From positions 1 through 64,000 of the forward strand of contig QZED01000001.1 of assembly GCA_009917405.1 (NCBI GenBank): 64,000 bases of DNA, written 5' to 3'. The notes below the pieces were generated by a model. That model saw nothing but the letters and a program-made list of their open reading frames with translations. It was not told where the DNA came from and did not search any database. A program made the position numbers and the translations under genes. Shown one piece after another: positions 15,874 through 24,100 of the stretch (position 1 is its first letter; every line of letters starts with the position of its first letter). This DNA is from a bacterium c-19 (GTDB lineage Bacteria; Bacillota_I; Bacilli_A; Erysipelotrichales; Erysipelotrichaceae).

Positions 15874-16509
15874 ATGGCATTAGAAAATTTATACCAATGC
15901 ACACCATCACAACTGCAGACTTTACCGGAAAAACTGGCTGATGCATTTTACAACAGTCCGTTATTTCAAACTGCTTTTCCTAATGAGAAGCAGCGTAAGG
16001 AATGTATGGTATTTTACTTTAAACAATATTTATATACAATAGCGCCTGAAGCGCTGTTTTTGGCTGACAGTGAAGAAATGAATACGATTATGATTGTTTG
16101 TGATTCTCGACGTTTTAATCAAAAGGAATATTATAAACGGTTATGTAAGATGAATCTGCGCTTTGTACGTTTTGTGAGAAAGCTCGGTTTAAAGCATTGC
16201 ATATACTTGATCAAGCATTGGGACATGTTTTCCAGCCGATGGATGAAGGACTTTGAGCGATCTGAGCATTTTCATTTAGATATGATGATAACTGATGCAG
16301 GTCAGCGGCATCAAGGAAATGCCGAACGGATGGTAAGAGAACTGATCGATGAAGGCGATATTATGAATATGGATGTCAGTGCCGAAGTCTATCAGAAGAA
16401 AACTGCACTATGGTTGGAAAAACTGGGGTTTGTATTAATGAATACGATCGTTGATGAAGAAAATGATCTGTATCAATACTGCTTGATCAATCAGCAGCAT
16501 AAGGAGTAA
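15874..16509 (+). CDS. GNAT-like acetyltransferase
   Basis: A 211-residue protein whose layout (N-terminal helical pair, HFHLDMMITDAGQRHQGNAERMVRELI in place of the acetyl-CoA loop, and YQKKTALWLEKLGFVLMNTI near the end) fits the GNAT fold in a diverged form. The usual Q/RxxGxG/A loop reads RHQGNA, so the cofactor site is probable but not certain. It starts an operon with the following unknown gene (2-nt gap) behind a good promoter. Substrate unknown. Confidence 0.7.
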   Translation: MALENLYQCTPSQLQTLPEKLADAFYNSPLFQTAFPNEKQRKECMVFYFKQYLYTIAPEALFLADSEEMNTIMIVCDSRRFNQKEYYKRLCKMNLRFVRFVRKLGLKHCIYLIKHWDMFSSRWMKDFERSEHFHLDMMITDAGQRHQGNAERMVRELIDEGDIMNMDVSAEVYQKKTALWLEKLGFVLMNTIVDEENDLYQYCLINQQHKE

Positions 16510-16511
16510 TT

Positions 16512-17558
16512 ATGGATACAAGATATCGAGTAAAGAATTTTTGGAAATATTTTACAGGTGTCCAAAAAGAGATTGAAGATGCCTTTCAAAATCAAGATGA
16601 GAGTCTGATTGAAGAACTGCGTAAAGAAATCAGCCAACAGGTTCAAAGCGTATGCGATGCAAGTGCAGAGCTGGAATGGCAAGACGGATTTTTTGAACTG
16701 GCATTTCACGGTGGTGTGAATAAGACAAAGCAGTATATTTGTGCGCTGTTAAAAAAGGAGGCTCCCAAGCAACTCGTTAATGATTGGATTATCAGCAGCT
16801 TTCGTCAGCCGTTATCGCAAAGTGCGCTTCATGCGAAGATTCAGCTTGATGATGAGGTTTACAGCGGCAGTGACTTTATGATCTATTATGAAATTCATAA
16901 GGATGCCAGATGTATTACGACTGAGGTTTACAGTAAAGCACTGAAAGGCTTAGAGGAAACAAAGCAGCGAAATATTGTGATGGCAATGCTAGAGCTTTTT
17001 ATTGGTGAAATTGAACTGGAAGCACGCATCGGTGATATTCAAATCTTAGCGGAACCAAAAAGTGATGCCGAGAATTATTGTTTGTTACCGAATTTTTATG
17101 AAGATATATGCGATATTGTGATTGATGAAGGTTGGACGGAATACAGTGAACCGTGTGCAATCTACGCTGCCTATAAGCTGGATCAAATTATTGTTAGTGA
17201 AACGCTGCGTAAGGATATGAAGCTAATTATTACGACTAATCCGCAGCTTCAAAGCGAGCTTTTGAATAAGGAAAGCGACAGCTGTGAGGAAGCAAGACGC
17301 TTCGGCAGTGAATACGGTTATCTTTATTATGAGATTGAGCAGGAAAAGGAACAGATTGCATTGGTTCGTCAACAGTTGGAACAAGAGCTACAGGGGTTAT
17401 TTTACGAAGCAGGTATCGCCCGTATGATCGGCGGCGCTGTCGGTACCCATTATGCGTATGTGGATTGTATCGTATTTGATCGAGATGCTTTTCAGATTTT
17501 ATTGTCCAAGCTGAATGAGCATTTAAGCTTCCCGCTGTATTATCAAAGCTTCGTATAA
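16512..17558 (+). CDS. Conserved hypothetical 348-residue protein
   Basis: A soluble acidic protein without signal peptide or membrane segment. I do not recognise it securely; the size, the N-terminal helical charged region and the C-terminal IARMIGGAVGTHYAYVDCIVFD block resemble uncharacterised clostridial DUF families. It begins 2 nt after the GNAT-like gene, so co-expression is likely, and it ends at a strong terminator. Confidence 0.6.
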   Translation: MDTRYRVKNFWKYFTGVQKEIEDAFQNQDESLIEELRKEISQQVQSVCDASAELEWQDGFFELAFHGGVNKTKQYICALLKKEAPKQLVNDWIISSFRQPLSQSALHAKIQLDDEVYSGSDFMIYYEIHKDARCITTEVYSKALKGLEETKQRNIVMAMLELFIGEIELEARIGDIQILAEPKSDAENYCLLPNFYEDICDIVIDEGWTEYSEPCAIYAAYKLDQIIVSETLRKDMKLIITTNPQLQSELLNKESDSCEEARRFGSEYGYLYYEIEQEKEQIALVRQQLEQELQGLFYEAGIARMIGGAVGTHYAYVDCIVFDRDAFQILLSKLNEHLSFPLYYQSFV

Positions 17559-17571
17559 AAGGAAACAGGAA

Positions 17572-17597
17572 CGGTTTCAAGAGAAACCGCTTTTTTA
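17572..17597 (+). terminator. Intrinsic terminator
   Basis: CGGTTTC-AAGA-GAAACCG followed by CTTTTTT, closing the GNAT-like/unknown operon. Confidence 0.85.
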
Positions 17598-17690
17598 CTG
17601 ATGATATTCCGATCGCACCGCTAGGATTGGCTTTTCAAGTGCTGCGAAAAATGATAAAATACTGTTCATAAGAAAGATGAGGAGCATTAC

Positions 17691-18224
17691 GTGAAAAAAC
17701 TATTTACTCCGGATTGTTATATCCGGTCTTTTCGAGATTTAAATCTGAAACGATTATGTCGCATGGGTATTCAAGTACTTGTATGCGATATTGATAATAC
17801 ACTGGTTGCACATGATGAGGCATTACCGAATGAAGCGGTAAAGAAATTTATTAAAAAGGCAAAAGCCGAAGGGTTGAGGGTTGTTTTAGTGTCCAATAAT
17901 GTAAAGGAACGCGTTGATACATTTGCGCAGGATTTAGCGGTCAAAACATATCCGTTCGCACAAAAGCCGTTAAAGAAAACCTATCGGAAAATGATGAAGG
18001 ACAGCGGTTGTAAGGCGCAACAGATTGCGGTACTCGGAGATCAGTTGTTGACTGATATGCTGGGCGCAAACCGCATCGGTTTTTATACGATTCTAACAAC
18101 ACCGGTGGCACAAAAGGATTTGAAATGTACAAAAATTAATCGTTTTTTTGAAAACATGGTATTTCACGTATTAGCTTTGCAAGGCAAACTGCACAGAGGA
18201 GAATATGATGAACAAACGATGTAA
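17691..18224 (+). CDS. yqeG: YqeG-family HAD-IIIA phosphatase
   Basis: A 177-residue HAD hydrolase of the YqeG family. Motif I is CDIDNTLVAHDE (about residues 31-42), the threonine/serine motif II is VLVSNN (about 65), the lysine is AQKPLKK (about 90) and motif IV is AVLGDQLLTDMLGANR (about 112-127). It heads the conserved yqeG-yqeH-yhbY-nadD-yqeK-rsfS-yqeM cluster, and overlaps yqeH by 20 nt. Substrate unknown; relatives include phosphatidylglycerophosphatase-like enzymes. Confidence 0.93.
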   Translation: MKKLFTPDCYIRSFRDLNLKRLCRMGIQVLVCDIDNTLVAHDEALPNEAVKKFIKKAKAEGLRVVLVSNNVKERVDTFAQDLAVKTYPFAQKPLKKTYRKMMKDSGCKAQQIAVLGDQLLTDMLGANRIGFYTILTTPVAQKDLKCTKINRFFENMVFHVLALQGKLHRGEYDEQTM

Positions 18225-19287
18225 AGGTTGCGGGGCAATTCTGCAGCAGGAACACAAGGATCAAATTGGTTATACTCCGAAGCATGATGTTGAATACTGT
18301 CAGCGTTGTTTTCGTATTTCACATTATGATGACGTGACAATTTCAATGAAAACAGGAATTGATCCGGATACGGTATTGCATAAAGTGGAAAAACTGGATG
18401 CACTCATTTTATGGGTTGTGGATTTGTTTGATTTGGAAGCGAATTTGATTGCCGGTTTGAATCGTCATCTGCATGGAAAAACGATCGTACTGGTCGCTAC
18501 GAAACGAGACTTACTGCCGGAAACCACGGGAAATCAAAAATTGGCAGATTTTATTACGGCACGCTGCCGTGAATTCGGAATCACTATTTCCGGTCTTGTT
18601 ATTTGCGGTGATCTGGTGAAGCATGCATTTGATCAAGAGAATCATTCATTGAGTGAGGTCCATAAAGCGATTGCGTATTATCGAAACGGACAGGATGTTG
18701 CCGTGATCGGAATGGCAAATGCAGGGAAAAGCACACTGTTAAACGGCTTGTTAAAAAACAATACGCTGACGACTTCGAGGCATCCTGGAACGACATTAGA
18801 TCTTGTGGCGATGGATATGGGTGAGTATACGTTATATGATACACCGGGGCTGACTCGCAAAGACAGTTATTTAACGATCGCAGATGATTCACTGCTGAAA
18901 CAGTTGATTCCCGATCGACGCTTGAAGGCAAGAAGCTATCAGCTTTATGAGGATCAATCGATTGCGGTTGCCGGCTTGGCTCGTTTGGATCTGATTGGTG
19001 GAACCAAGGTAACCTGTGTCGGTTATTTCGCATCAGGCTTGAAATTGCATCGCGGGAAGGCGAGTAGTGCGGATGCGCTGTGGAAAGCTCATATGGGTGA
19101 GCTGCTGGCTCCTGCACTTCACAGTGATCCCGCGTCAATGAAGTGCTACAGCTATACCAAAGGAAAAGACAAGGTAGATGTTGTAATACACGGCTTAGGT
19201 TGGTTCTGTATCAGCGGTGATGTGAAAGAAATACATATTTATGTAGATCAAGAGGTTGATGTGACCTTTAGAAAGGCAATGATATAA
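18205..19287 (+). CDS. yqeH: Ribosome biogenesis GTPase YqeH
   Basis: A 360-residue circularly permuted GTPase needed for 30S subunit assembly in Bacillus. An N-terminal zinc finger (CKGCGAI...CQRCFRI, Cys at about 6, 9, 33 and 36) precedes the permuted order G4 (TKRDLL, about 98), G1 (GMANAGKST, about 171), G2/G3 (TSRHPGTT, DTPGL). An AGAGGAGAAT ribosome binding site serves tandem ATGs at 18205 and 18208. It ends by overlapping the yhbY start by one base. Confidence 0.95.
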   Translation: MMNKRCKGCGAILQQEHKDQIGYTPKHDVEYCQRCFRISHYDDVTISMKTGIDPDTVLHKVEKLDALILWVVDLFDLEANLIAGLNRHLHGKTIVLVATKRDLLPETTGNQKLADFITARCREFGITISGLVICGDLVKHAFDQENHSLSEVHKAIAYYRNGQDVAVIGMANAGKSTLLNGLLKNNTLTTSRHPGTTLDLVAMDMGEYTLYDTPGLTRKDSYLTIADDSLLKQLIPDRRLKARSYQLYEDQSIAVAGLARLDLIGGTKVTCVGYFASGLKLHRGKASSADALWKAHMGELLAPALHSDPASMKCYSYTKGKDKVDVVIHGLGWFCISGDVKEIHIYVDQEVDVTFRKAMI

Positions 19288-19571
19288 TGTTGAATAATAA
19301 AGAAAAACAATTATTACGTAAAATTGCGCAGAAACAGCGAGCGCTGTTTCAAATCGGTAAAGATAATATCAGTGAAAATATGATAAAGTCGATTTCAGAT
19401 TCATTAGAGGCTCATGAACTAGTAAAAATATCTATATTGAAAACGGCAACGATTCCAATAAGAGAAGCAGCTTATGATATTGCAGCGGCCACTCACAGTG
19501 AAATCATTATGATTATCGGCAGAACAATGGTTTTGTATCGCCGCAGTAAGAAAAATCTGATGGAGCTGTAA
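19287..19571 (+). CDS. yhbY: YhbY-type CRM-domain RNA-binding protein
   Basis: A 94-residue single CRM (YhbY) domain, associated with pre-50S particles. Visible family features are LNNKEKQLLRKIAQ at the N-terminus, FQIGKDNISENMI, the ALEAHELVKI-like SDSLEAHELVKISIL, and IGRTMVLYRRSK at the C-terminus. Translationally coupled to yqeH (TAATG overlap) and 1 nt from the next gene. Confidence 0.93.
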   Translation: MLNNKEKQLLRKIAQKQRALFQIGKDNISENMIKSISDSLEAHELVKISILKTATIPIREAAYDIAAATHSEIIMIIGRTMVLYRRSKKNLMEL

Positions 19572-19572
19572 T

Positions 19573-20628
19573 ATGAAGATCGCTATTATCGGCGGAAGCT
19601 TTGATCCGATTCATTTCGGACATACCGCAATGGCACGTTATGTATTGAAGCATCGTTTGGCAGAAGCGGTGTGGTTTATGGTGACAGCCAAAACACCTTT
19701 AAAGGATCGCAGTCTGACTGACAATGAGCTGCGCAATGATATGGTGAAAGCAGCCATCGCTTATGACAAGCGGTTTAAAATCTGTTTGATGGAGCAGCAA
19801 CGGGATGGCATTTCTTATACGCTTGATACCGTAAGGGAATTAAAAAATCGTTATCCGCAGCATTCTTTTGTGTGGTTAATTGGCAATGATCAAGCGATGC
19901 AGCTGTCAAAGTGGAGAGGTATTGATGAATTGTCAAAACTGATCGAATTTTATGTATTTCCCCGTCATAATGAAACGATTTCATGTGCCTATCCGCATCA
20001 ATTGATGAAGATGGAGTTAATCGATGTATCCAGCAGCGAAATTCGCAGCGGACAGCGCTTATGGCTTGTATCCAAGGGAGTTAAAGCTTTGATGGCAAAG
20101 CATTATTTGTATCTTGACAGCTTTGCCGCAGCACGTATGAGTGAGCGCCGTTTTGCACATTCTAAAAGCGTTGCTAAGCTTTGTGTCACATTGGCACAGT
20201 GTCACGGTGTCGATGTTTTACAGGCATACTGTGCCGGTATTTTGCATGATGTATGCAAGGAATGGGACAAGCAGCGTTTGAACTGTTATTTACAGCAGTT
20301 GGATCCAAGGACATTGCAGGAACGCCCGACTGTTTGGCACGGCTATGCGGCAGCCTATTATGTATCGAAAAGCCTCGGCATTCATCAGCGGGGAATTCGC
20401 GCAGCGATTTATCATCATGTGAAGGGCAGTGATCAAAGTAAGCTGTGTATGATCGTTTATGTCAGTGATAAATTAGATCCTTCACGCGGTTATGACTCAT
20501 CGGAAACAATTGCGTTATGTAAAAAGGATTTAGCTGCTGGTTATCGGCTAGCGTTAAAACAGCAAGCAGAATATTTAATGAAGGAGAAACAAAATAAACA
20601 TGAATCAAGAACTGAAAGTGGTAATTGA
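19573..20628 (+). CDS. Fusion of NadD (nicotinate-nucleotide adenylyltransferase) and YqeK (HD-domain Ap4A hydrolase)
   Basis: 351 residues. The first about 188 are NadD, with GGSFDPIHFGH (7-17), a lysine-rich loop and VSSSEIRSG (about 156), which makes deamido-NAD from NaMN and ATP. Residues about 190-345 are YqeK, with the HD metal motif ILHDVCKEW (about 222-230) and HVK...DK; YqeK homologues hydrolyse symmetrical Ap4A. In Bacillus they are separate neighbouring genes; here no stop or start lies between them. It overlaps rsfS by 29 nt. Confidence 0.93.
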   Translation: MKIAIIGGSFDPIHFGHTAMARYVLKHRLAEAVWFMVTAKTPLKDRSLTDNELRNDMVKAAIAYDKRFKICLMEQQRDGISYTLDTVRELKNRYPQHSFVWLIGNDQAMQLSKWRGIDELSKLIEFYVFPRHNETISCAYPHQLMKMELIDVSSSEIRSGQRLWLVSKGVKALMAKHYLYLDSFAAARMSERRFAHSKSVAKLCVTLAQCHGVDVLQAYCAGILHDVCKEWDKQRLNCYLQQLDPRTLQERPTVWHGYAAAYYVSKSLGIHQRGIRAAIYHHVKGSDQSKLCMIVYVSDKLDPSRGYDSSETIALCKKDLAAGYRLALKQQAEYLMKEKQNKHESRTESGN

Positions 20629-20938
20629 CGCGTTAGCGGAAAAAAAAGCGCAAAATATTGTTGCGTATGAATATCAACCCTTGAATCCGTATATTGATTA
20701 TACCGTGATTGCCTCAGCAGGCAGTGTCAGACAAGCAGCCGCATTGGCGGAAAATGTAATTGATCGCGCGCATGAAGCGGGAATTGCGGTAAAAAGCAAA
20801 GAGGGCGATAAGGAAAGTCCGTGGATCTTAGTGGATTTACATTCAATTATTGTTCATATCTTTTTAACCGAGGAACGTGCGGTATATCGCTTGGAACAGC
20901 TGTATGCCGATCTGGTAAGCGTGGATGTATCATGTTGA
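20600..20938 (+). CDS. rsfS: Ribosomal silencing factor RsfS
   Basis: A 112-residue RsfS/Iojap protein, which binds L14 and blocks subunit joining under nutrient limitation. The family pattern is clear: LAEKKAQNIVAYE, YTVIASAGSVRQAAALAENV, then GDKESPWILVDLHSIIVHIFLTEERAVYRLEQLY. Its ATG at 20600 lies inside the end of the nadD-yqeK gene, preceded by AAGGAGAAACAAA. Confidence 0.95.
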   Translation: MNQELKVVIDALAEKKAQNIVAYEYQPLNPYIDYTVIASAGSVRQAAALAENVIDRAHEAGIAVKSKEGDKESPWILVDLHSIIVHIFLTEERAVYRLEQLYADLVSVDVSC

Positions 20939-21654
20939 TGTATGATCAACTGGCAACTTATTATGATGCTTTGGTAAAAGATGAGGAAGCAACTGCGGCA
21001 TGGATAAGCTTTGTGAATAAGTATGCTTACGGAAATACTTTTTTAGAAGTCGCAAGCGGCAGCGGTGAAATTATATTGGCATTGGCTGATCAAGGCTATC
21101 ATATGACAGCCGGTGATCTCAGTGTGAAAATGCTGCAGCGTGCGCAGGTAAAGGATCACAGTGAAAAAGTTGAATGGCATTGTTTTGATATGCGTGATTT
21201 ACGGCAGTTCACTGTCTATGATTCAATTCTCTGTTTTTGTGACAGTATTAACTATTTAATTGAATGCGAAGACTGGCGCTTATTTTTTCAAGAGGCGTAT
21301 GCGCATTTAAAGGAAAACGGAGTACTTTTATTTGATATGCATACAAAGGATCGATTGATGGAATTTGCCGAAGAATATTGTGAAGCAGGATATATCAATC
21401 AGACTGCGTATGAATGGACAATCAGTGCCGAGGGTGATCTGCTATATCATAATTTTGTGTTTTATGATGATGGTGCGAAGCCAAGTCTTGAGCAACATGT
21501 ACAGCGCGTGATGTCATCCGATTGGGTTACTGCATGTTTGAAGGAAATCGGTTTTCAAGTCAAGATCGTCACTGATTTTACGAAGCCCGGCTGCCAAAGC
21601 GGCGAAAAATATTTTTATATATGCAAAAAGATAAGTAAAGGAGAAAAAAGATGA
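20932..21654 (+). CDS. yqeM: Class I SAM-dependent methyltransferase, YqeM type
   Basis: A 240-residue methyltransferase; the SAM-binding region runs FLEVASGSGEIILALADQGYHMTAGDLS (motif I about residues 31-40, acidic loop D about 56), and CFDMRDL gives the post-II acidic region. The methyl acceptor is unknown. Its place behind rsfS is conserved with Bacillus yqeM. The ATG at 20932 overlaps the rsfS stop; a second ATG at 20938 is equally possible. It overlaps mtnN by 4 nt. Confidence 0.9.
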   Translation: MLMYDQLATYYDALVKDEEATAAWISFVNKYAYGNTFLEVASGSGEIILALADQGYHMTAGDLSVKMLQRAQVKDHSEKVEWHCFDMRDLRQFTVYDSILCFCDSINYLIECEDWRLFFQEAYAHLKENGVLLFDMHTKDRLMEFAEEYCEAGYINQTAYEWTISAEGDLLYHNFVFYDDGAKPSLEQHVQRVMSSDWVTACLKEIGFQVKIVTDFTKPGCQSGEKYFYICKKISKGEKR

Positions 21655-22334
21655 TAGCGATTATTGCGGCAATGCAGTCAGAAGTTGATGAAATGCTGAA
21701 GCTTATAAAGAATGCGAAAAAAGTTTGTAAAGATGAAATAACTTTTTGGGAAGCACAGGTGAATCAGCAGTCTGTTGTAATCATGTTAAGTGGTGTCGGT
21801 AAAGGGCATGCTGCGATTGCCGCTACTTGTCTAATTCATCATTATCAGCCGCAGTATATAATCAATATCGGTACGGCAGGTGGCTTATGTGCCGAAGAAG
21901 AGGTGCTGGATGTGGTGATCGCTTCCGAAGTTGTCCAGCATGATTATGATACGAGCGCACTTGACGGTCAAAGCGGTCTCGGTCTTTTGTTTCAAGCTGA
22001 TGCAGCGTTATGTGATCTTTGCAAACATGTATGTGAACAGATGAAGGTTCGTTATCATTTCGGACTTATTGCCAGCGGGGATCAATTTATCTCCGGCGAT
22101 GAATCGGTACAGCTGTTAAAGCAGCGCTTTCCAAAGGCGCTTTGCGCTGAGATGGAAGCAGGTACAATTGCACAGACTGCTGCTCATTTTCATATTCCTT
22201 TTGTTATTTTGCGTTCCCTTTCGGACATTACAGTTCATCAAAATAATCATTTGACATTTCAGGAATATGTTTGTGTGGCCGCATCACGAAGTGCGCGAAT
22301 GTGCTTAGAAATTATTAAAGAAATTGCCTGCTGA
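21651..22334 (+). CDS. mtnN: 5'-methylthioadenosine/S-adenosylhomocysteine nucleosidase
   Basis: A 227-residue Pfs/MtnN nucleosidase that splits MTA and SAH in methionine salvage and, through SAH, AI-2 formation. IAIIAAMQSEVDEM at the start, SGVGKGHAAIAATCLI (about 46-61), NIGTAGGL (about 75), SGDQF (about 143) and CAEMEAGTIAQTA (about 164-176, substrate-binding E-M-E) are all present. It is the last gene of the yqeG cluster; pairing it with the methyltransferase just upstream (which makes SAH) is sensible. Terminator follows. Confidence 0.95.
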   Translation: MIAIIAAMQSEVDEMLKLIKNAKKVCKDEITFWEAQVNQQSVVIMLSGVGKGHAAIAATCLIHHYQPQYIINIGTAGGLCAEEEVLDVVIASEVVQHDYDTSALDGQSGLGLLFQADAALCDLCKHVCEQMKVRYHFGLIASGDQFISGDESVQLLKQRFPKALCAEMEAGTIAQTAAHFHIPFVILRSLSDITVHQNNHLTFQEYVCVAASRSARMCLEIIKEIAC

Positions 22335-22353
22335 AGCGGGCATTTCTTTTTTT
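22320..22353 (+). terminator. Terminator of the yqeG-mtnN operon
   Basis: GAAATTGCCTGC-TGAA-GCGGGCATTTC followed by TTTTTTT; the stem begins within the last codons of mtnN. Confidence 0.85.
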
Positions 22354-22411
22354 ATCACAAGACAAATAAATAAAAATCATGTATAATAAAGAAAGAAGCG
22401 GAAGTGAAATT

Positions 22412-22891
22412 ATGGAACATGAACGAAAGCGATTCTCTTTTCGTCAATTACTTGTCACGCTTGGATTATTGTGTGTCCTGCTGGCATTGATTTGGCTAGA
22501 GATCAGTGTCTTTATCAGCGGTCCTGCAATTCATTATGATGACAAAATAGCAGCACAAAAAGATACGATTTTGAAGCAACATCAAACCATTAAACAATTA
22601 GATCGTCATGTGTTTGCCTATGTAATTTACAGCGGCGCAAACCAAGAAAATTATTATTGGTTTAATGAAAGCGGGGAGCTGTTGACATGGCGTGCTTTAA
22701 ATAAAATCGATCAGGAGCGTGCTTTAAATATTGCGAAGAACAGCTATCAGATGGAAGAATGTCAAATAGCAATCGGTTACGGATATGAGAATCCCGTATA
22801 TCGTATTGAAAATAATGAGTTTGAATTATATTTAGATATTGATTCATGTAAACAAGTATTTTTTCGCAAGAAGGTTGAGGGAACAAAATGA
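22412..22891 (+). CDS. YpmB-like membrane-anchored protein (DUF5590)
   Basis: A 159-residue protein with one N-terminal membrane segment (about residues 13-33) and an extracellular PepSY-like region, as in Bacillus YpmB. The conserved YYWFNESGEL...W and the later RIENNEFELYLDIDS fit. In Bacillus ypmB also lies upstream of dnaD-nth. The ATG at 22412 follows GGAAGTGAAATT; the frame from 22379 lacks a site. The gene overlaps dnaD by 4 nt. Function unknown. Confidence 0.75.
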   Translation: MEHERKRFSFRQLLVTLGLLCVLLALIWLEISVFISGPAIHYDDKIAAQKDTILKQHQTIKQLDRHVFAYVIYSGANQENYYWFNESGELLTWRALNKIDQERALNIAKNSYQMEECQIAIGYGYENPVYRIENNEFELYLDIDSCKQVFFRKKVEGTK

Positions 22892-23418
22892 AATGGTGGA
22901 ATGAGAAGTTTATCAATCGCAGAGATTATTTGTTGGATCACTTTGAGGATTTAAGCTTATCTTGTGAAGAGTGTATGGCAATTCTGTTGATTGATTTTAT
23001 GAATGAACATAATATACCGATTGCACATGGTATTTTAGCTAATAAAATGAAGCTTGAGGAAGCACAGATTGATGATTTATTATCAAGATTAACGCAAAAA
23101 GGGTATTTGGATATAGTTTATGAAAATAAAAAAATTGCCTTTTTGATAGATGGTGTATTTGAAGATCGTGCCAATAAAACGGTGAGTTTTGATCAATCTT
23201 TGTTTGATGTGTTTGAAAGTGAATTCGCTCGTCCGCTGACGCAGCCGGAATTGCAGCGCTTAAGCGACTGGCTGAAACAGTATGAACAGAAATTGATTCT
23301 GTATGCCTTAAGAGAGGCATTGATGTATAATAAGCGCAGCTTTGACTATATTGAGCGTATTTTAATGGAATGGAAAAAACGTAATTATACGGCAAAGGAT
23401 TATGAGGAAGGCAAATGA
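22888..23418 (+). CDS. dnaD: Primosome protein DnaD
   Basis: 176 residues with the two DnaD parts: an N-terminal winged-helix DDBH1 domain (about 10-95) and a C-terminal DDBH2 helical domain (about 105-165; FESEFARPLTQPELQRLSDWLKQY...IYALREAL...SFDYIERIL, followed by W). It helps load the replicative helicase in Firmicutes. Overlaps the genes on both sides by 4 nt, indicating coupled translation with ypmB and nth. Confidence 0.93.
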   Translation: MKWWNEKFINRRDYLLDHFEDLSLSCEECMAILLIDFMNEHNIPIAHGILANKMKLEEAQIDDLLSRLTQKGYLDIVYENKKIAFLIDGVFEDRANKTVSFDQSLFDVFESEFARPLTQPELQRLSDWLKQYEQKLILYALREALMYNKRSFDYIERILMEWKKRNYTAKDYEEGK

Positions 23419-24065
23419 TGACAACAGATGAAATCTTAGATGAATTGGAACGGCGCTATCCCAATGCACATTGTGAATTGATTCATCATAATGTATTTGA
23501 GTTGATTGTTGCGGTAGTGCTTTCAGCACAGACCACTGATGAGGCAGTGAATAAAATTACGCCGGCATTATTTGATGCTTTTCCGACACCGCAGGATTTG
23601 GCAAATGCGGATATCAAGGATATTGAGGCAAAAATCAGAAGAATCGGGCTTTATCGCAATAAGGCAAGAAGCATCAAGGCTTTGTCGGCAGCGCTTTGCG
23701 AACAAAACGGGGAAGTTCCTAGCTCCATGAAGGAGTTGACGGCATTGGCAGGAGTAGGGCGTAAAACAGCCAATGTGGTGCGTAGCGTTTGGTTTGATAT
23801 TCCTTCCTTTGCGGTGGATACTCATGTGGAGCGAATTGCGAAGCGTTTGGGACTTGCGAAGGTGTATGATAATGTGGAAACAGTGGAAGAAAAACTGAAG
23901 CGCAAGATCAAACGGGAAAGGTGGAATCGCGCACATCATCTGTTTATCTTTTTTGGTCGTTACTGTTGTACGGCGCGAAATCCGCAATGTGAAGGGTGTG
24001 CATTTGCGAGCTTTTGTAAGCGGGATAAATTAGCGGCTTACAGAGAACAAAAAGTGAAATTATAA
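23415..24065 (+). CDS. nth: Endonuclease III (base-excision DNA glycosylase/AP lyase)
   Basis: A 216-residue Nth. The helix-hairpin-helix LAGVGRKTANVV (about 111-122) carries the catalytic lysine, the catalytic Asp is in SFAVDTHVERIAKRLG (about 137-140), and the [4Fe-4S] ligands follow C-X6-C-X2-C-X5-C at the C-terminus (CTARNPQCEGCAFASFC). It removes oxidised pyrimidines. Last gene of ypmB-dnaD-nth, convergent with ponA. Confidence 0.96.
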   Translation: MMTTDEILDELERRYPNAHCELIHHNVFELIVAVVLSAQTTDEAVNKITPALFDAFPTPQDLANADIKDIEAKIRRIGLYRNKARSIKALSAALCEQNGEVPSSMKELTALAGVGRKTANVVRSVWFDIPSFAVDTHVERIAKRLGLAKVYDNVETVEEKLKRKIKRERWNRAHHLFIFFGRYCCTARNPQCEGCAFASFCKRDKLAAYREQKVKL

Positions 24066-24100
24066 AAAAAGCGTCAGTTCGGTTGAACTGATGCTTTTTT
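24063..24100. terminator. Bidirectional terminator between nth and ponA
   Basis: AAAAAAGCGTCAGTTC-GGTT-GAACTGATGCTTTTTT, with T runs on both strands. Confidence 0.9.

Noticed and set aside
18599-19138. 179-codon minus-strand frame
   Set aside because: Shadow of yqeH; His/Pro/Ser-rich with no family features.
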